DNA from: CAVSVP01 sp963731125
GTDB lineage: Bacteria; Pseudomonadota; Gammaproteobacteria; Competibacterales; Competibacteraceae
Reading direction: 5' to 3'
DNA length: 64,000 nt
Assembly (NCBI GenBank): GCA_963731125.1
Contig: CAVSVP010000033.1
Span: 62,001 to 126,000 of the forward strand
A program made the position numbers and the translations under genes. Of this stretch, positions 1 to 9,335 are shown piece after piece. How positions within the stretch are numbered: the first letter of the stretch is position 1; each line of letters starts with the position of its first letter. The notes below the pieces were generated by a model that was not told the DNA's origin, did not search any database, and saw nothing but the letters and a program-made list of their open reading frames with translations.

Positions 1-3
1 AAA

Positions 4-1050
4 ATGAAGCGCGCAATGGTAGTGGGTTTGATGATTGCATTGATCATAGCGAGTCAGGCTTGCTTGGCTGTTTCAGATTTTTTCCCTGAAACTTTAATCG
101 CTCAAACCAGCGTAGCGACGCCTGCGGTCCACGAAAAGGTGAAACCCACAACAGACAAACGGATTCGTTCTCTTGACGGTCATTACAACGTAATCGGCGG
201 GGTCGCTTTCTCACCGGACAGTAAAACGCTCATTTCCGGAAGCTTTGACCGACAACTGAAGTTGTGGGATGTGGCAACCGGCCGCGAAATGGCCACGATG
301 GCAGGCCACACTTCCATCGTGTTTGCCGTTGCCTTCTCGCCCGACGGCAGGTTTTTGGCCTCGGGTAGTGCGGACAAAACGGTTCGTCTTTGGGATGCCA
401 AGAACGGCGAAACCCTTCGAATTCTCGCGGGACATGAGGGTCCGGTGCGCGCGGTCGCCTTTTCCCACGATGGCAAGCTGCTCGCTTCGGGAGGCCTCGA
501 CGGCATGATCAGGCTGTGGGATACCGCGAGCGGCCGAGAAGTTCTTATCCTGCATGGGCACCAAGACATTGTATATTCTGTCGCCTTCTCCCACGACGGG
601 AAGGTCTTGGCGTCGGGGAGTGGCGATAAGACGATCAAACTTTGGGACGTAGCAAGCGGACAGGAGATTAACACGCTCGGCGGTCATGACAATGCGGTGC
701 GTGCCGTCGCGTTTTCGCCTGACAACGCTTTACTCGCTTCGGCCAGCGCCGACGAGACGATTAAGCTATGGAACTTGCCCGAAGGAGACCAAATTCAGAC
801 TCTTACTGGGCACCAAGGTCCCGTTAGGTCTATTGCGTTTTCCCCGGATGGAACGAGATTGGGTTCCGGGAGCGGGGACAAGACAGCACGGGTTTGGGAT
901 GTGATGTCCGGCCGGCTGCTTTATGTCTTTGGCGATTCAGTGGAACCGGAAGGGGACACCGGCATCTATTCCATCGCTCTGTCCCCGGACGGCAAGCTTA
1001 TGGCGTCGGCGGGTACGAGATCGGCCATCGATCTGTGGCAGCTGGATTGA
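4..1050 (+). CDS. Exported WD40 repeat protein
   Basis: The 348-residue protein starts with a basic residue pair, a hydrophobic stretch and a likely signal peptidase site after about residue 22 (ACLA), so it is probably periplasmic or surface-exposed. From about residue 55 to the end it is a run of seven WD40 repeats, each with the FSPDG or FSHDG strand followed about 20 residues later by a LWD dipeptide end, enough for one complete seven-bladed beta propeller. WD40 propellers are protein-interaction scaffolds and have no catalytic residues to point to. The start lies only 3 bases into the window, but the signal peptide supports it. No partner is identifiable; the next gene is 180 bp away. 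Confidence 0.85.
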   Translation: MKRAMVVGLMIALIIASQACLAVSDFFPETLIAQTSVATPAVHEKVKPTTDKRIRSLDGHYNVIGGVAFSPDSKTLISGSFDRQLKLWDVATGREMATMAGHTSIVFAVAFSPDGRFLASGSADKTVRLWDAKNGETLRILAGHEGPVRAVAFSHDGKLLASGGLDGMIRLWDTASGREVLILHGHQDIVYSVAFSHDGKVLASGSGDKTIKLWDVASGQEINTLGGHDNAVRAVAFSPDNALLASASADETIKLWNLPEGDQIQTLTGHQGPVRSIAFSPDGTRLGSGSGDKTARVWDVMSGRLLYVFGDSVEPEGDTGIYSIALSPDGKLMASAGTRSAIDLWQLD

Positions 1051-1230
1051 GCTTTACTTGGGCGAGGTGCAGGTTTTTCATGCCCTGCCGCTCAAAAGGA
1101 TCCTGTTCGTATGGCGTTTGAAATGCATTAGGTCGCATGGAAACGGAGCTCCGTGACGGTATGGCGATGATCTGCGCTTTGCTGCCGCAAGGTCGTGCAG
1201 AGAAGACTTTAGGTTGCGGAGGTCTCTAGG

Positions 1231-3753
1231 GTGCAAGAGACATCCTTACTTATCCTTGGGCTCGCCGGGCTGCTTACCATAGCAAGCTTCCTGCTGCCAC
1301 TCGCCCATCGGCTCAAATTTCCCTACACGGTGTTGCTGGCTGCGGCGGGAAGCGCACTCGGCGTCATCGTGCTCGCTGTGGGCGATGTGCATGGATTATG
1401 GGTCCTGGGCGATTTTCTGCATGCTCTCGATGAGTTCGCTATCACCTCCGAAATGGTATTCTTCATATTTTTACCAGCGCTCATCTTTGAATCCGCTCTC
1501 AATATCAGTGTCCGGCACCTTCTCGATGATATCGGGCCAATCCTGCTACTTGCGGTAATCGGGTTGTTGATCTCCACCGCGACAGTGGGCGCATCCGTGT
1601 GGGCCGCCTCGGACACGGCGTTGATAACCTGCCTTCTGCTCGGCGCCATCGTCTCCGCCACCGATCCGGTCGCAGTGATCGCCATCTTCAAAGATCTCGG
1701 TGCGCCCATGCGTTTGACCATGCTGGTGGAGGGCGAGAGCCTGTTCAATGATGCCACTGCCATCGTTCTTTTTACCATCCTGGTGGCACTGCTGATGGGG
1801 GACGGCGGTGAGAGCAGTCTCCTGGGCGCGGCAGGGAATTTCGTGGTCGTGTTCTTCGGCGGCATCTTGGTCGGCCTGGTACTGGGGTGGGCCGTATCCT
1901 CCATCATCGGTCAGTTACACAACATGCCTTTGATCGAGATCACCTTGACCGTTTGCCTGGCCTATTTTTCCTTTCTCTTCGCCGAGCATTATCTGCATGT
2001 TTCCGGCGTTATGGCAGTGGTAAGCGCCGGACTCGTCACGCGATCGTACGGGCGTACCATGGTATCACCGGCGACCTGGCACGCGCTCTTTGAAACCTGG
2101 GAGCAGCTCGGTTTTTGGGCCAACTCCCTCATCTTCTTCCTGGTAGGGTTGCTCGTGCCGCAAGTGCTCCTTGATTTCACCGGAGTGGATTTCATCACCT
2201 TAGTGGTATTGATCCTGGCTGCCTTCGGTGCGCGTGCCGTGACCCTTTACGGAGTGTTGCCGGCATTAAACCGGTTAGGGCTTGGCCAGAAGATTAGCCT
2301 CGGTTTTCGCACGGTCATGCTGTGGGGCGGCCTGCGCGGCGCGGTGTCTCTGGCGCTCGCATTGGTGATCCTAGAAACACCGGAAATCCCGCCGGAGGTG
2401 CAAAAATTCATTGCCGTCCTGGTCACCGGCTTTGTGCTGTTTACCCTGTTTGTGAATGCAACGACAATGCCGATCGTGCTAAAGATGTTCGGGCTCGATA
2501 AGCTCCCGTCCCGGGACGTGGCGATCCGCAACCGCATTATGGAACTGTCGCTAGCCCATATCCGCGAAGAGCTCGAGCAAACGGCAAAGGATTACCGGAT
2601 CGATCCAATTATCGCCCATGAGGTGGCCACCGATTGCGAGCAACGGGTAGCCCGCATTGGGCAGACGATGACCGATGACCAACAGATCTTGCCCGAAGAG
2701 CTTCCGAGCATCGGTTTGGGCACGCTCGTCAATCAGGAACGCCACCTTTATCTCACCCATTTTTCTGAAGGACTCATTTCCGCGGGTATCACCCGGACCT
2801 TGCTGACTCGAGTGGTGGACAATCTGCAGGACGGATTGAAAACCGATGGAATCGACGGCTACAAAAAAGCCGTGAAGGAGTCCATCGGCTTCCATCCCCT
2901 GTTCCGCTTTTGCATGATATTGCACCGCCGCTTCGGGCTGACCGCACCTCTCGCGGCGCAGCTCGCCAACCGTTTCGAGATATTGCGGTCAACACAGGCC
3001 GTGGTGCGGGAGCTTATGCATTACAACCGGCAAACGATCGCGACGCTGTTCGGGAAGGCCACGGCTAAAGCGCTCGAAGAGCTCCTTACCTGGCGCTACG
3101 ACATCACCTGGGAGGCTTTGCAAGGACTCAGGCTACACTATCCGGAATACGCGCGGACCGCCCAGAAGCGACATCTTGGGCGAGTTGCTTTGCGCCTCGA
3201 GGATCATAGCTACCGCCGGATGCTGAAGGAACAGGTTCTTAGCGAAGAGCTTTTTAATCGGCTTGAGCGAGATCTCGACAAACGGGCCCAGGCGCTGGAT
3301 CGACAGCCACGGCTCGACTTGGGGCTCGATCCAGCCAAACTGGTGGCCAGGGTTCCCTTCTTTGCGGAGCTGGACGAGCGGCGCATCCGGGAGATCGTCA
3401 AGGCGTTGAAACCGCGGCTCGCCGTGCCCGGCGAGCACATCATGCGCAAGGGTGATACTGCGGATGCCATGTATTTCATCGTCTCCGGCGCGGTAGAAGT
3501 TGCCCTCGCGTCCGGGCCAAAACGCCTTGGTAGTGGCGATTTCTTCGGCGCCATCGCGCTCATCACCCAAGAGGCCCGCAAGGCCGATGTTATCGCCATC
3601 GAGTACTGCCACCTTCTCGTTCTCCGCTGGCGCGACTTTCGCCGCGTGCTTGACGCGCATCCGAACCTAAGGGACATCGTTCACCGCACTGCTCTCGAGC
3701 GTATGGGGACGTGGTTCGGGAGTGGGGATCATAAAGGGAATCGCTCAGTTTGA
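1231..3753 (+). CDS. CPA1-family Na+/H+ antiporter with C-terminal cyclic-nucleotide-binding domain
   Basis: An 840-residue inner-membrane protein. Residues 1-420 carry about 12 hydrophobic segments with the hallmarks of CPA1 (NhaP/NHE) exchangers: SATDPVAV and EGESLFNDATA, holding the aspartates and asparagine that bind the transported cation. Residues 430-690 form a long cytosolic, mostly helical region. Residues 695-820 look like a cNMP-binding domain (PGEHIMRKGD, then MYFIVSGAVEVAL). It should exchange protons for Na+ (or K+), with gating by a cyclic nucleotide or by the domain acting as a sensor. The start is GTG, preceded by GGAGG at 1218-1222. It stands alone. Confidence 0.9.
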   Translation: MQETSLLILGLAGLLTIASFLLPLAHRLKFPYTVLLAAAGSALGVIVLAVGDVHGLWVLGDFLHALDEFAITSEMVFFIFLPALIFESALNISVRHLLDDIGPILLLAVIGLLISTATVGASVWAASDTALITCLLLGAIVSATDPVAVIAIFKDLGAPMRLTMLVEGESLFNDATAIVLFTILVALLMGDGGESSLLGAAGNFVVVFFGGILVGLVLGWAVSSIIGQLHNMPLIEITLTVCLAYFSFLFAEHYLHVSGVMAVVSAGLVTRSYGRTMVSPATWHALFETWEQLGFWANSLIFFLVGLLVPQVLLDFTGVDFITLVVLILAAFGARAVTLYGVLPALNRLGLGQKISLGFRTVMLWGGLRGAVSLALALVILETPEIPPEVQKFIAVLVTGFVLFTLFVNATTMPIVLKMFGLDKLPSRDVAIRNRIMELSLAHIREELEQTAKDYRIDPIIAHEVATDCEQRVARIGQTMTDDQQILPEELPSIGLGTLVNQERHLYLTHFSEGLISAGITRTLLTRVVDNLQDGLKTDGIDGYKKAVKESIGFHPLFRFCMILHRRFGLTAPLAAQLANRFEILRSTQAVVRELMHYNRQTIATLFGKATAKALEELLTWRYDITWEALQGLRLHYPEYARTAQKRHLGRVALRLEDHSYRRMLKEQVLSEELFNRLERDLDKRAQALDRQPRLDLGLDPAKLVARVPFFAELDERRIREIVKALKPRLAVPGEHIMRKGDTADAMYFIVSGAVEVALASGPKRLGSGDFFGAIALITQEARKADVIAIEYCHLLVLRWRDFRRVLDAHPNLRDIVHRTALERMGTWFGSGDHKGNRSV

Positions 3754-3893
3754 GAAAACCTCCCGAACCTCACTATTGTCGATGTGTTTTGTCACAGAAC
3801 TCGTGAGTCGTAAATTTCCGGTGCAAAGATGATCCTACTGAGTCTTCATTCTACCCACACATTCGCCCAAGTTGAATCCGGAGGAGCATATCG

Positions 3894-4562
3894 GTGCTAA
3901 ACGCTAGCATGACTTCGTTTAACAGAAAATCTGCGATCGTGAAGTATAAAAAATACTCGCGCCTGTTCCTGCTGCTTCTGATCGTGGCAATGTCGGTGTG
4001 GGTATGGAAACACTTTTTAGAAGACCGCTTTATTCCCAAACGGTTCGGCGTGGTGGAACAAGGCCAAATTTACCGCAGTGGCCGGTTAAACGAGGCGCTG
4101 ATCGAAGATACGCTTAAGCAATACCGTATCGCCGAAATTATAGATCTGACCGGCCATGATCCCGGCAACGCCGAGCAGCAGGCCGAGATTCGTGCAAGCC
4201 AGCAGCTGGGGATCGAACGGATAGAGCTTTCCCTCCATGGCGACGGCACTGGCGACATCCGCAATTACGCCCAGGCGATCGCCCGGATCGATGAGGCTAC
4301 CCATCACAACAAACCGATACTGGTGCATTGTGCGGCAGGCACGCAGCGTACGGGAGGCGTTATTGCGGCTTACCGGTTACTCGTTCAGAACAAGGCAACA
4401 CGGGAAGTTTATCAGGAGATGACCGAATACGACTGGCGACCGCAAAGAGATCAAGCGGTACTGCAATATCTCAATACAAACCTGGGTAAGCTGGCGGAGC
4501 TGCTGGTAGAAAAAGGCGTGCTGTTCAAAGTGCTGGAGCCGCTACCGCAACTGGCTCCATGA
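3894..4562 (+). CDS. Membrane-anchored dual-specificity/tyrosine phosphatase-like protein
   Basis: The 222-residue product has one hydrophobic segment near residues 22-40, then a soluble domain with the PTP/DSP signature CX5R in HCAAGTQRTGG (residues about 144-154). This is the phosphocysteine loop that hydrolyses phosphoester bonds. A candidate general acid is the Asp in LTGHDPGN. GTG is chosen as start because GGAGGAG lies 7 bases upstream; an ATG 15 bases later is an alternative. The stop overlaps the start of the PbgA-like gene by 4 bases (ATGA), so the two are probably translationally coupled. The N-terminal anchor suggests a catalytic domain in the periplasm, where the substrate could be a lipid or sugar phosphate rather than a phosphoprotein; that part is inference. 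Confidence 0.8.
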   Translation: MLNASMTSFNRKSAIVKYKKYSRLFLLLLIVAMSVWVWKHFLEDRFIPKRFGVVEQGQIYRSGRLNEALIEDTLKQYRIAEIIDLTGHDPGNAEQQAEIRASQQLGIERIELSLHGDGTGDIRNYAQAIARIDEATHHNKPILVHCAAGTQRTGGVIAAYRLLVQNKATREVYQEMTEYDWRPQRDQAVLQYLNTNLGKLAELLVEKGVLFKVLEPLPQLAP

Positions 4563-6412
4563 TTAAAGCTTGCAGAATAATGAGCACCAATAGTACACGA
4601 TTGCGGTGGCTGATTTGGTTTGCGGTCATTAATGGTTTGCTGGCCGCAGCCATAGCCTTTTCCAATGTGCCGGCGGAATTGCTGCTGTCCGGTGACTGGT
4701 CGAATGGCTTTATTGTGTTTGCGTTGCCGGCGCATTTTATCTTCATTGCGCTGTTGATTGCGCTGGCGTTGTCTCCTGCGGTCATGCTCCTACGTGATAC
4801 TAGAATAGTCGTAGCCCTCGCAGCCTCGATTTATGCGGTTCTTATCATTCTGGTTTTCATGGATGCCAAGGTTTTCGCACTTTATCGTTTCCATCTTAAC
4901 GGCATGGTGTGGAACCTGATGACAGGGGGCGCGCTACAGGACATCATTGCTTTTTCTCCTTTGATGTGGTTGCTGGTCATTTTCTTGGTTGCGCTGTTTA
5001 TCGGTGCGGAGGTCGTTCTTGCCTTCATGCTTTACAAATGGATAAACGCAAAGGTGATTTATAAAACCCGTTATCTGCTGTTAGGCTTTGGCCTGGTGAT
5101 GATTACGGGTCAGCTGACATATGCCTGGAGTGATGCCAACGGTTATGCGCCAATCACCTCCCAATCACGCTATATCCCGTGGGCGTATCCGTTGACCATG
5201 AAAAATTTCTTAAAAAAATATGGGCTTGCGGTTGCAGAGGACAGCCGGGAGAAATTGTCTTTTCACAGTCATGGAGCGCTTGATTATCCGAAAGAGCCGC
5301 TGAACTGCACGACGCAGGCGCCGTTAAACATCGTTGTGATCCTGATAGACTCGCTGCGCTTCGATATGCTGAACCCGGAGGTGATGCCCGCGAGCTGGAA
5401 GTTTTCTAGAAAGAGCTTGAATTTCACCAATCATTACAGTGCCGGGAATGCCACTCGTTTCGGAGTATTTGGCATGATGTACGGGTTGCCGGGAAGTTAC
5501 TGGCATACCATGCTGGGAGAGCAGAAAGGGTCTGTTTTTGTCAAACAGCTGGCCACCCAGGGTTACGATTTTTATATCAATGGCAGTGCTGCGCTGACCA
5601 ACCCGGAATTCCATCGCACTGTTTTTGCCGATGTTCGCGATAGGATGGCGGCGCCCGCGCACGGAGCTAACGCCGATGACAGAGACAATGCAATCGTTGA
5701 AGAATTCGTTTCCCTGATTGATAAGAACGAGCTCCATGAACCCTTTTTCGGGTTTCTTTTTCTGGATGCACCTCATGCATTTTCTCACCCAAAGGATATG
5801 CTGTTTCCTTTCCTGCCCGAGCTGAACAGCGTCAATTACCTGGAGCTTAACAATGATTACGATCCAACGGCTTTTCTAAACCTTTACAAAAACGCACTGT
5901 ATTTTGATGATCTTTTAGTTTCCAAACTGCTAGCGGCTTTGGAAGCTAAAGGCTATTTGGATAATACTCTCGTCATTTTGACCGGTGACCACGGACAGGA
6001 ATTTAACGACCTGAAACAAAACTACTGGGGGCATAACGGTAATTTCTCGATTTATCAGATAAAAGTGCCGCTGCTGGTATACTGGCCGGGGCGAGGTTTT
6101 GCTGAATACAAGTACCGCACCTCGCATGTTGATCTGGTACCGACACTGATGAGGAAAGTCTTGGGCTGCAGCAATGCTGTTAGTGGTTACAGTACTGGCA
6201 TAGACCTTTTCGAGGGAAGGAAAAATCGAGTGCTGCAGGCGGATAGCTGGTCGAGTAGGGCTGTTTTAGAGCCGTTCCGAACCTTTGTTTTCTACAACTA
6301 CGGTGGTATGGACGTGTATGATGAAAACTACACTCGCTTGCCCGCTGACAAACCTGATACCCGGACTGTTCTCGAAACTGTCGAGCGGATGAGTCGTTTT
6401 TACCAAAAATAG
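4559..6412 (+). CDS. PbgA/YejM-like inner-membrane sulfatase-family protein
   Basis: 617 residues: an N-terminal block of five hydrophobic segments (about residues 12-190, DUF3413-like) followed by a periplasmic alkaline-phosphatase/sulfatase-fold domain. Metal-site motifs are visible: VVILIDSLRFD at the start of the domain, NATRFG around the usual nucleophile position, and LTGDHGQEF. This matches E. coli PbgA/YejM, which monitors lipopolysaccharide and controls LpxC turnover. The first ATG overlaps the phosphatase stop; an in-frame ATG at 4580 is possible. Whether it is a signalling pseudo-enzyme, as PbgA is thought to be, or an active hydrolase cannot be read from sequence. Confidence 0.88.
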   Translation: MIKACRIMSTNSTRLRWLIWFAVINGLLAAAIAFSNVPAELLLSGDWSNGFIVFALPAHFIFIALLIALALSPAVMLLRDTRIVVALAASIYAVLIILVFMDAKVFALYRFHLNGMVWNLMTGGALQDIIAFSPLMWLLVIFLVALFIGAEVVLAFMLYKWINAKVIYKTRYLLLGFGLVMITGQLTYAWSDANGYAPITSQSRYIPWAYPLTMKNFLKKYGLAVAEDSREKLSFHSHGALDYPKEPLNCTTQAPLNIVVILIDSLRFDMLNPEVMPASWKFSRKSLNFTNHYSAGNATRFGVFGMMYGLPGSYWHTMLGEQKGSVFVKQLATQGYDFYINGSAALTNPEFHRTVFADVRDRMAAPAHGANADDRDNAIVEEFVSLIDKNELHEPFFGFLFLDAPHAFSHPKDMLFPFLPELNSVNYLELNNDYDPTAFLNLYKNALYFDDLLVSKLLAALEAKGYLDNTLVILTGDHGQEFNDLKQNYWGHNGNFSIYQIKVPLLVYWPGRGFAEYKYRTSHVDLVPTLMRKVLGCSNAVSGYSTGIDLFEGRKNRVLQADSWSSRAVLEPFRTFVFYNYGGMDVYDENYTRLPADKPDTRTVLETVERMSRFYQK

Positions 6413-7062
6413 ACTCGAAGACCCTCTAATGGAGTCCCACGACCAGTTTTAAGAAAATGTCAGAACCGACTACGCAAATCGTGGCCGGTTCCAGGACCCC
6501 AGAGAATTCTCAGAGAATTCTTGCCCCTGTCTCTTTAAGCTGGCTCAAAAAGGCTGTGCAATTCTTTTACCTGCGGTAGAAAGTGCTCACGCCGTCGGGC
6601 TAGCGACACCACCTCGTCCATCCGCTGCCGCGGTCGGAAGAAGTGGCACACTTCATCAACCACACGGCATAAGCGCTGCGCCGCGTCAAAGTGGTTGAAG
6701 CCTAGGTTCTGTTGACATTTCATCGCAGCCATATCAGGGCAGCGGCAAACCGACAGTGTTTAGGAGTTGGATGTGGTCTTGAGCCGACGGGGCATTCGGT
6801 TAATGCCGCCTCTGTGTCTGGATACCCGACGGTTTGAGCCGGCCCTGCACCGCCCCCGGGGCAGGCCGGGTGCCCGCGGGTTAAATGTAAGCGCTCGCGC
6901 AAGCTGGCGCAGGTGCTGAGCGATCCGCACGCCGAATAGAAGCGAGTACGGGTACGCGGGTACGATGGACGGCACCGAGCGTTGGAGTTGGCCAGCGGTA
7001 TCGCCGACAGTTTATGGACGGTTTGTTGAATTTTACCCTGGCTCCTTTGAGCGGAGAATATT
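6413..7062. other. Decayed intergenic region with one short coding remnant
   Basis: 650 bp without an intact gene. At 6535-6732 on the minus strand there is a 65-codon stretch (MKCQQNLGFN...LHSLFEPA) that reads like the end of a protein, perhaps a transposase, but I do not recognise the family. Its likely upstream continuation (FAAALIWLR) is in another frame, which suggests decay. On the + strand near 6885-7030 another degenerate reading (RKLAQVLSDPHAE, then after a stop RHRALELASGIADSLW) also looks like an eroded gene. GAGAATTCTC at 6502-6511 is an almost immediately repeated palindrome of unknown meaning. Confidence 0.4.
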
Positions 7063-9330
7063 TCACCACATAACAGTAATCGGTTCCAAGCGATCACTTT
7101 GCGACTTAATTGTCCCAATGATCACCGCCCGCGCATACCCCAACCGATGCAACTCAACCACACAATCCTCCGCTCGCTCTTCAGGTACACTGGCCAACAA
7201 TCCACCCGCCGTCTGAGGATCGAAAAGCAGCGGGTAACGGGGATTATCCGCCACCGCTTCCAGGTTATAAATTGCTCGTCGCAGCCGCACATTCTGGGGC
7301 TGCAACGAGCTGGTAATGCCCGCCGCCACGGTCTCTAGCGCACCGGCCAACAGCGGAATTTCGTTCAGGTCCAGATCCACGTCCACCTCCGAGGGCTTGG
7401 TCATTTCCACCAGATGTCCGAGGAGTCCAAAGCCCGTCACGTCGGTGCAAGCCGTGGCTTGGTATGCGTGAAGACAGCGCGCTCCATCGCGGTTGGATTG
7501 CAACATGGTATCCAGAGCCGCCTTGATCCATGGTCCCTTGGCCTTATTACGCATATCGGCGGCAAACAAGGTTCCGGTACCGAGAGGTTTGGTGAGAATT
7601 AAGCGATCGCCGGGTTGCATACCGCCTTTGCGCAGGATGCGCTCGCGCTCGACCAGCCCGTTAACTGCAAAGCCCAGAGCCAACTCCGATCCCTCGCTGG
7701 TGTGACCACCCACCAGGGCCGTGTCAGCTTCCCCCAAGGTCTCCAATGCCCCTATCAGGAGCTGGGTTAGAGTATCCTCCACTTTGGCTTCCAGGCCGTA
7801 AGGGAGCGTGGCGATGGCCAGCGCCGTCTGGGGCTCAGCGCCCATGGCGAAGATGTCCCCGAGACTATGGTTGGCGGCGATTCTGCCGAAGAGATATGGA
7901 TCGTCAACGATTGCCCGGAAGAAATCCACCGTGTGCACTACGACCTTATCAGGCGGCACCGCCGCTACCGCGGCGTCATCGGGGGCATGTAGCCCCACCA
8001 GCACATCTGCCCGGTCCACCGGTTGCAGTTGGCTCAGCGCACGCGTAAGCAGTGTGCTGCCTACCTTGGCGCCGCAGCCCCCGCAGCGCATCGCCAAGGC
8101 CGAGATCTCCTTGATCGCCTCCTGCCCTGCCAACCCCTGCGGAATATCGGTGCCGACCTCCTCAGCCATCTCCGGGAAATCCCGATACTTTTCCATAAAA
8201 CGCTGGTCGATCCAGTTCTTACAGCGCCAGATCAGCCCGCCTTCCAGGGCCCAGCTGGAACGGGAGGCGACGGCGTACTGGTTGCCAGTGCTTATCAGGC
8301 TCAGAAACTGCTTCTGGGGTACGAAGGGCTTCAGCGGTCGATGCAACAGTGTCCGGCGTAGATTTTCGGCGAGTGGTGGTCCCTGACGCACGGCGAACAC
8401 ACCGGCCTTAGGCCGGTCATGATTGATCATGGTGGCGATGTCACCCGCGGCGAACACTTCGAAATGAGAGGGTGATTGCAGATAGTCATTGACCTGGATA
8501 AACCCTCGTGCGTCTACGTCTAAGCCCGTTTTCGCCACCCAGCCCGCAGCGCCCGCCCAGGTCACCCAGAGAATCTCGTCCAGGGCCAACCGAAAACCGT
8601 TTTCGCAATGCAACAAACCCGGCTCGACTTTCACCACCCGATGTTCCGTATGAACTTGTACTTCGCGTTCCCGGAGCACGCGCCGGAACTTGGTTTGCAC
8701 CCGCGGGTTGTGGGTCGGTAGGATATCGGCAGTGTCGGTAAAGAGGTGAAATTCCAGGTAATCTGCACTGCGTCCCTGGTCGGTCAACTGCTGCCGCAGC
8801 CGGTATTGAATCGCCAGCAGAACCTCTACGCCTCCTGCGCCGCCGCCCACCACGGCGATTCGAGTGCGTTCCTGACGAGCCAGCACCCGCTCTCGAAGTT
8901 TCTCCCAGTGCGCGAAGAACTGATCGATAGGCTTAACCGGCACTACGTTTTGCGCAGCGCCGGGCACGTCGACGGTCATGGGTGCCGAGCCAATATCAAT
9001 GGAGACCACGTCATATGCCACCGGTGGCCGGCTGCGACAGAGAACGCGTCGCCTAGCCAAATCCAGGTCTACCGCCACATCATTGTAGAAGCGCGCTCCT
9101 GCAAACCGTGCCAGCGGTTCCAGATCGATGTAGGTTTCCTCCAAGGTGTAATGACCGGCTATCAGTCCCGGCAGCATCCCCGAGTAGGGTGTCATCATGT
9201 CTTTGCAGACTAATGTCAAACGGACCCCCGGTAAGGGCTTCATACCGAATTTCTTGAGTACGGTAACATGACTGTGCCCGCCACCGACGAGCACGAGGTC
9301 TTTGACAATAGGAGTATTGTTCTTTTGCAT
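7063..9330 (-). CDS. selD: NADH dehydrogenase-like flavoprotein fused to selenide, water dikinase (SelD/SenC)
   Basis: 755 residues with two enzymes in one chain. Residues 1-370 form a pyridine-nucleotide/FAD oxidoreductase: an N-terminal dinucleotide fold (LVGGGHSHV) and a second one at about 155-175 (VVGGGAGGVEV). From about 405 to the end it is SelD, which makes selenophosphate from selenide and ATP: MRCGGCGAK holds C419 and K422, matching the E. coli Cys17/Lys20 pair, and the ATP-site pieces DDAA, VDFF, NHSLGD and GGHT follow. The catalytic position is Cys, not Sec. This fusion is a known SelD architecture; the flavin domain may reduce the selenium source. It is the last gene of the selenium operon, 5 bp after phnE, and would fill the SenC role in selenoneine synthesis. 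Confidence 0.93.
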   Translation of the reverse strand: MQKNNTPIVKDLVLVGGGHSHVTVLKKFGMKPLPGVRLTLVCKDMMTPYSGMLPGLIAGHYTLEETYIDLEPLARFAGARFYNDVAVDLDLARRRVLCRSRPPVAYDVVSIDIGSAPMTVDVPGAAQNVVPVKPIDQFFAHWEKLRERVLARQERTRIAVVGGGAGGVEVLLAIQYRLRQQLTDQGRSADYLEFHLFTDTADILPTHNPRVQTKFRRVLREREVQVHTEHRVVKVEPGLLHCENGFRLALDEILWVTWAGAAGWVAKTGLDVDARGFIQVNDYLQSPSHFEVFAAGDIATMINHDRPKAGVFAVRQGPPLAENLRRTLLHRPLKPFVPQKQFLSLISTGNQYAVASRSSWALEGGLIWRCKNWIDQRFMEKYRDFPEMAEEVGTDIPQGLAGQEAIKEISALAMRCGGCGAKVGSTLLTRALSQLQPVDRADVLVGLHAPDDAAVAAVPPDKVVVHTVDFFRAIVDDPYLFGRIAANHSLGDIFAMGAEPQTALAIATLPYGLEAKVEDTLTQLLIGALETLGEADTALVGGHTSEGSELALGFAVNGLVERERILRKGGMQPGDRLILTKPLGTGTLFAADMRNKAKGPWIKAALDTMLQSNRDGARCLHAYQATACTDVTGFGLLGHLVEMTKPSEVDVDLDLNEIPLLAGALETVAAGITSSLQPQNVRLRRAIYNLEAVADNPRYPLLFDPQTAGGLLASVPEERAEDCVVELHRLGYARAVIIGTIKSQSDRLEPITVMW

Positions 9331-9335
9331 GACTG

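Noticed and set aside
8071..8091. Possible selenocysteine codon at the SelD active site
   Set aside because: The catalytic position is an ordinary Cys codon (C419); there is no in-frame TGA.
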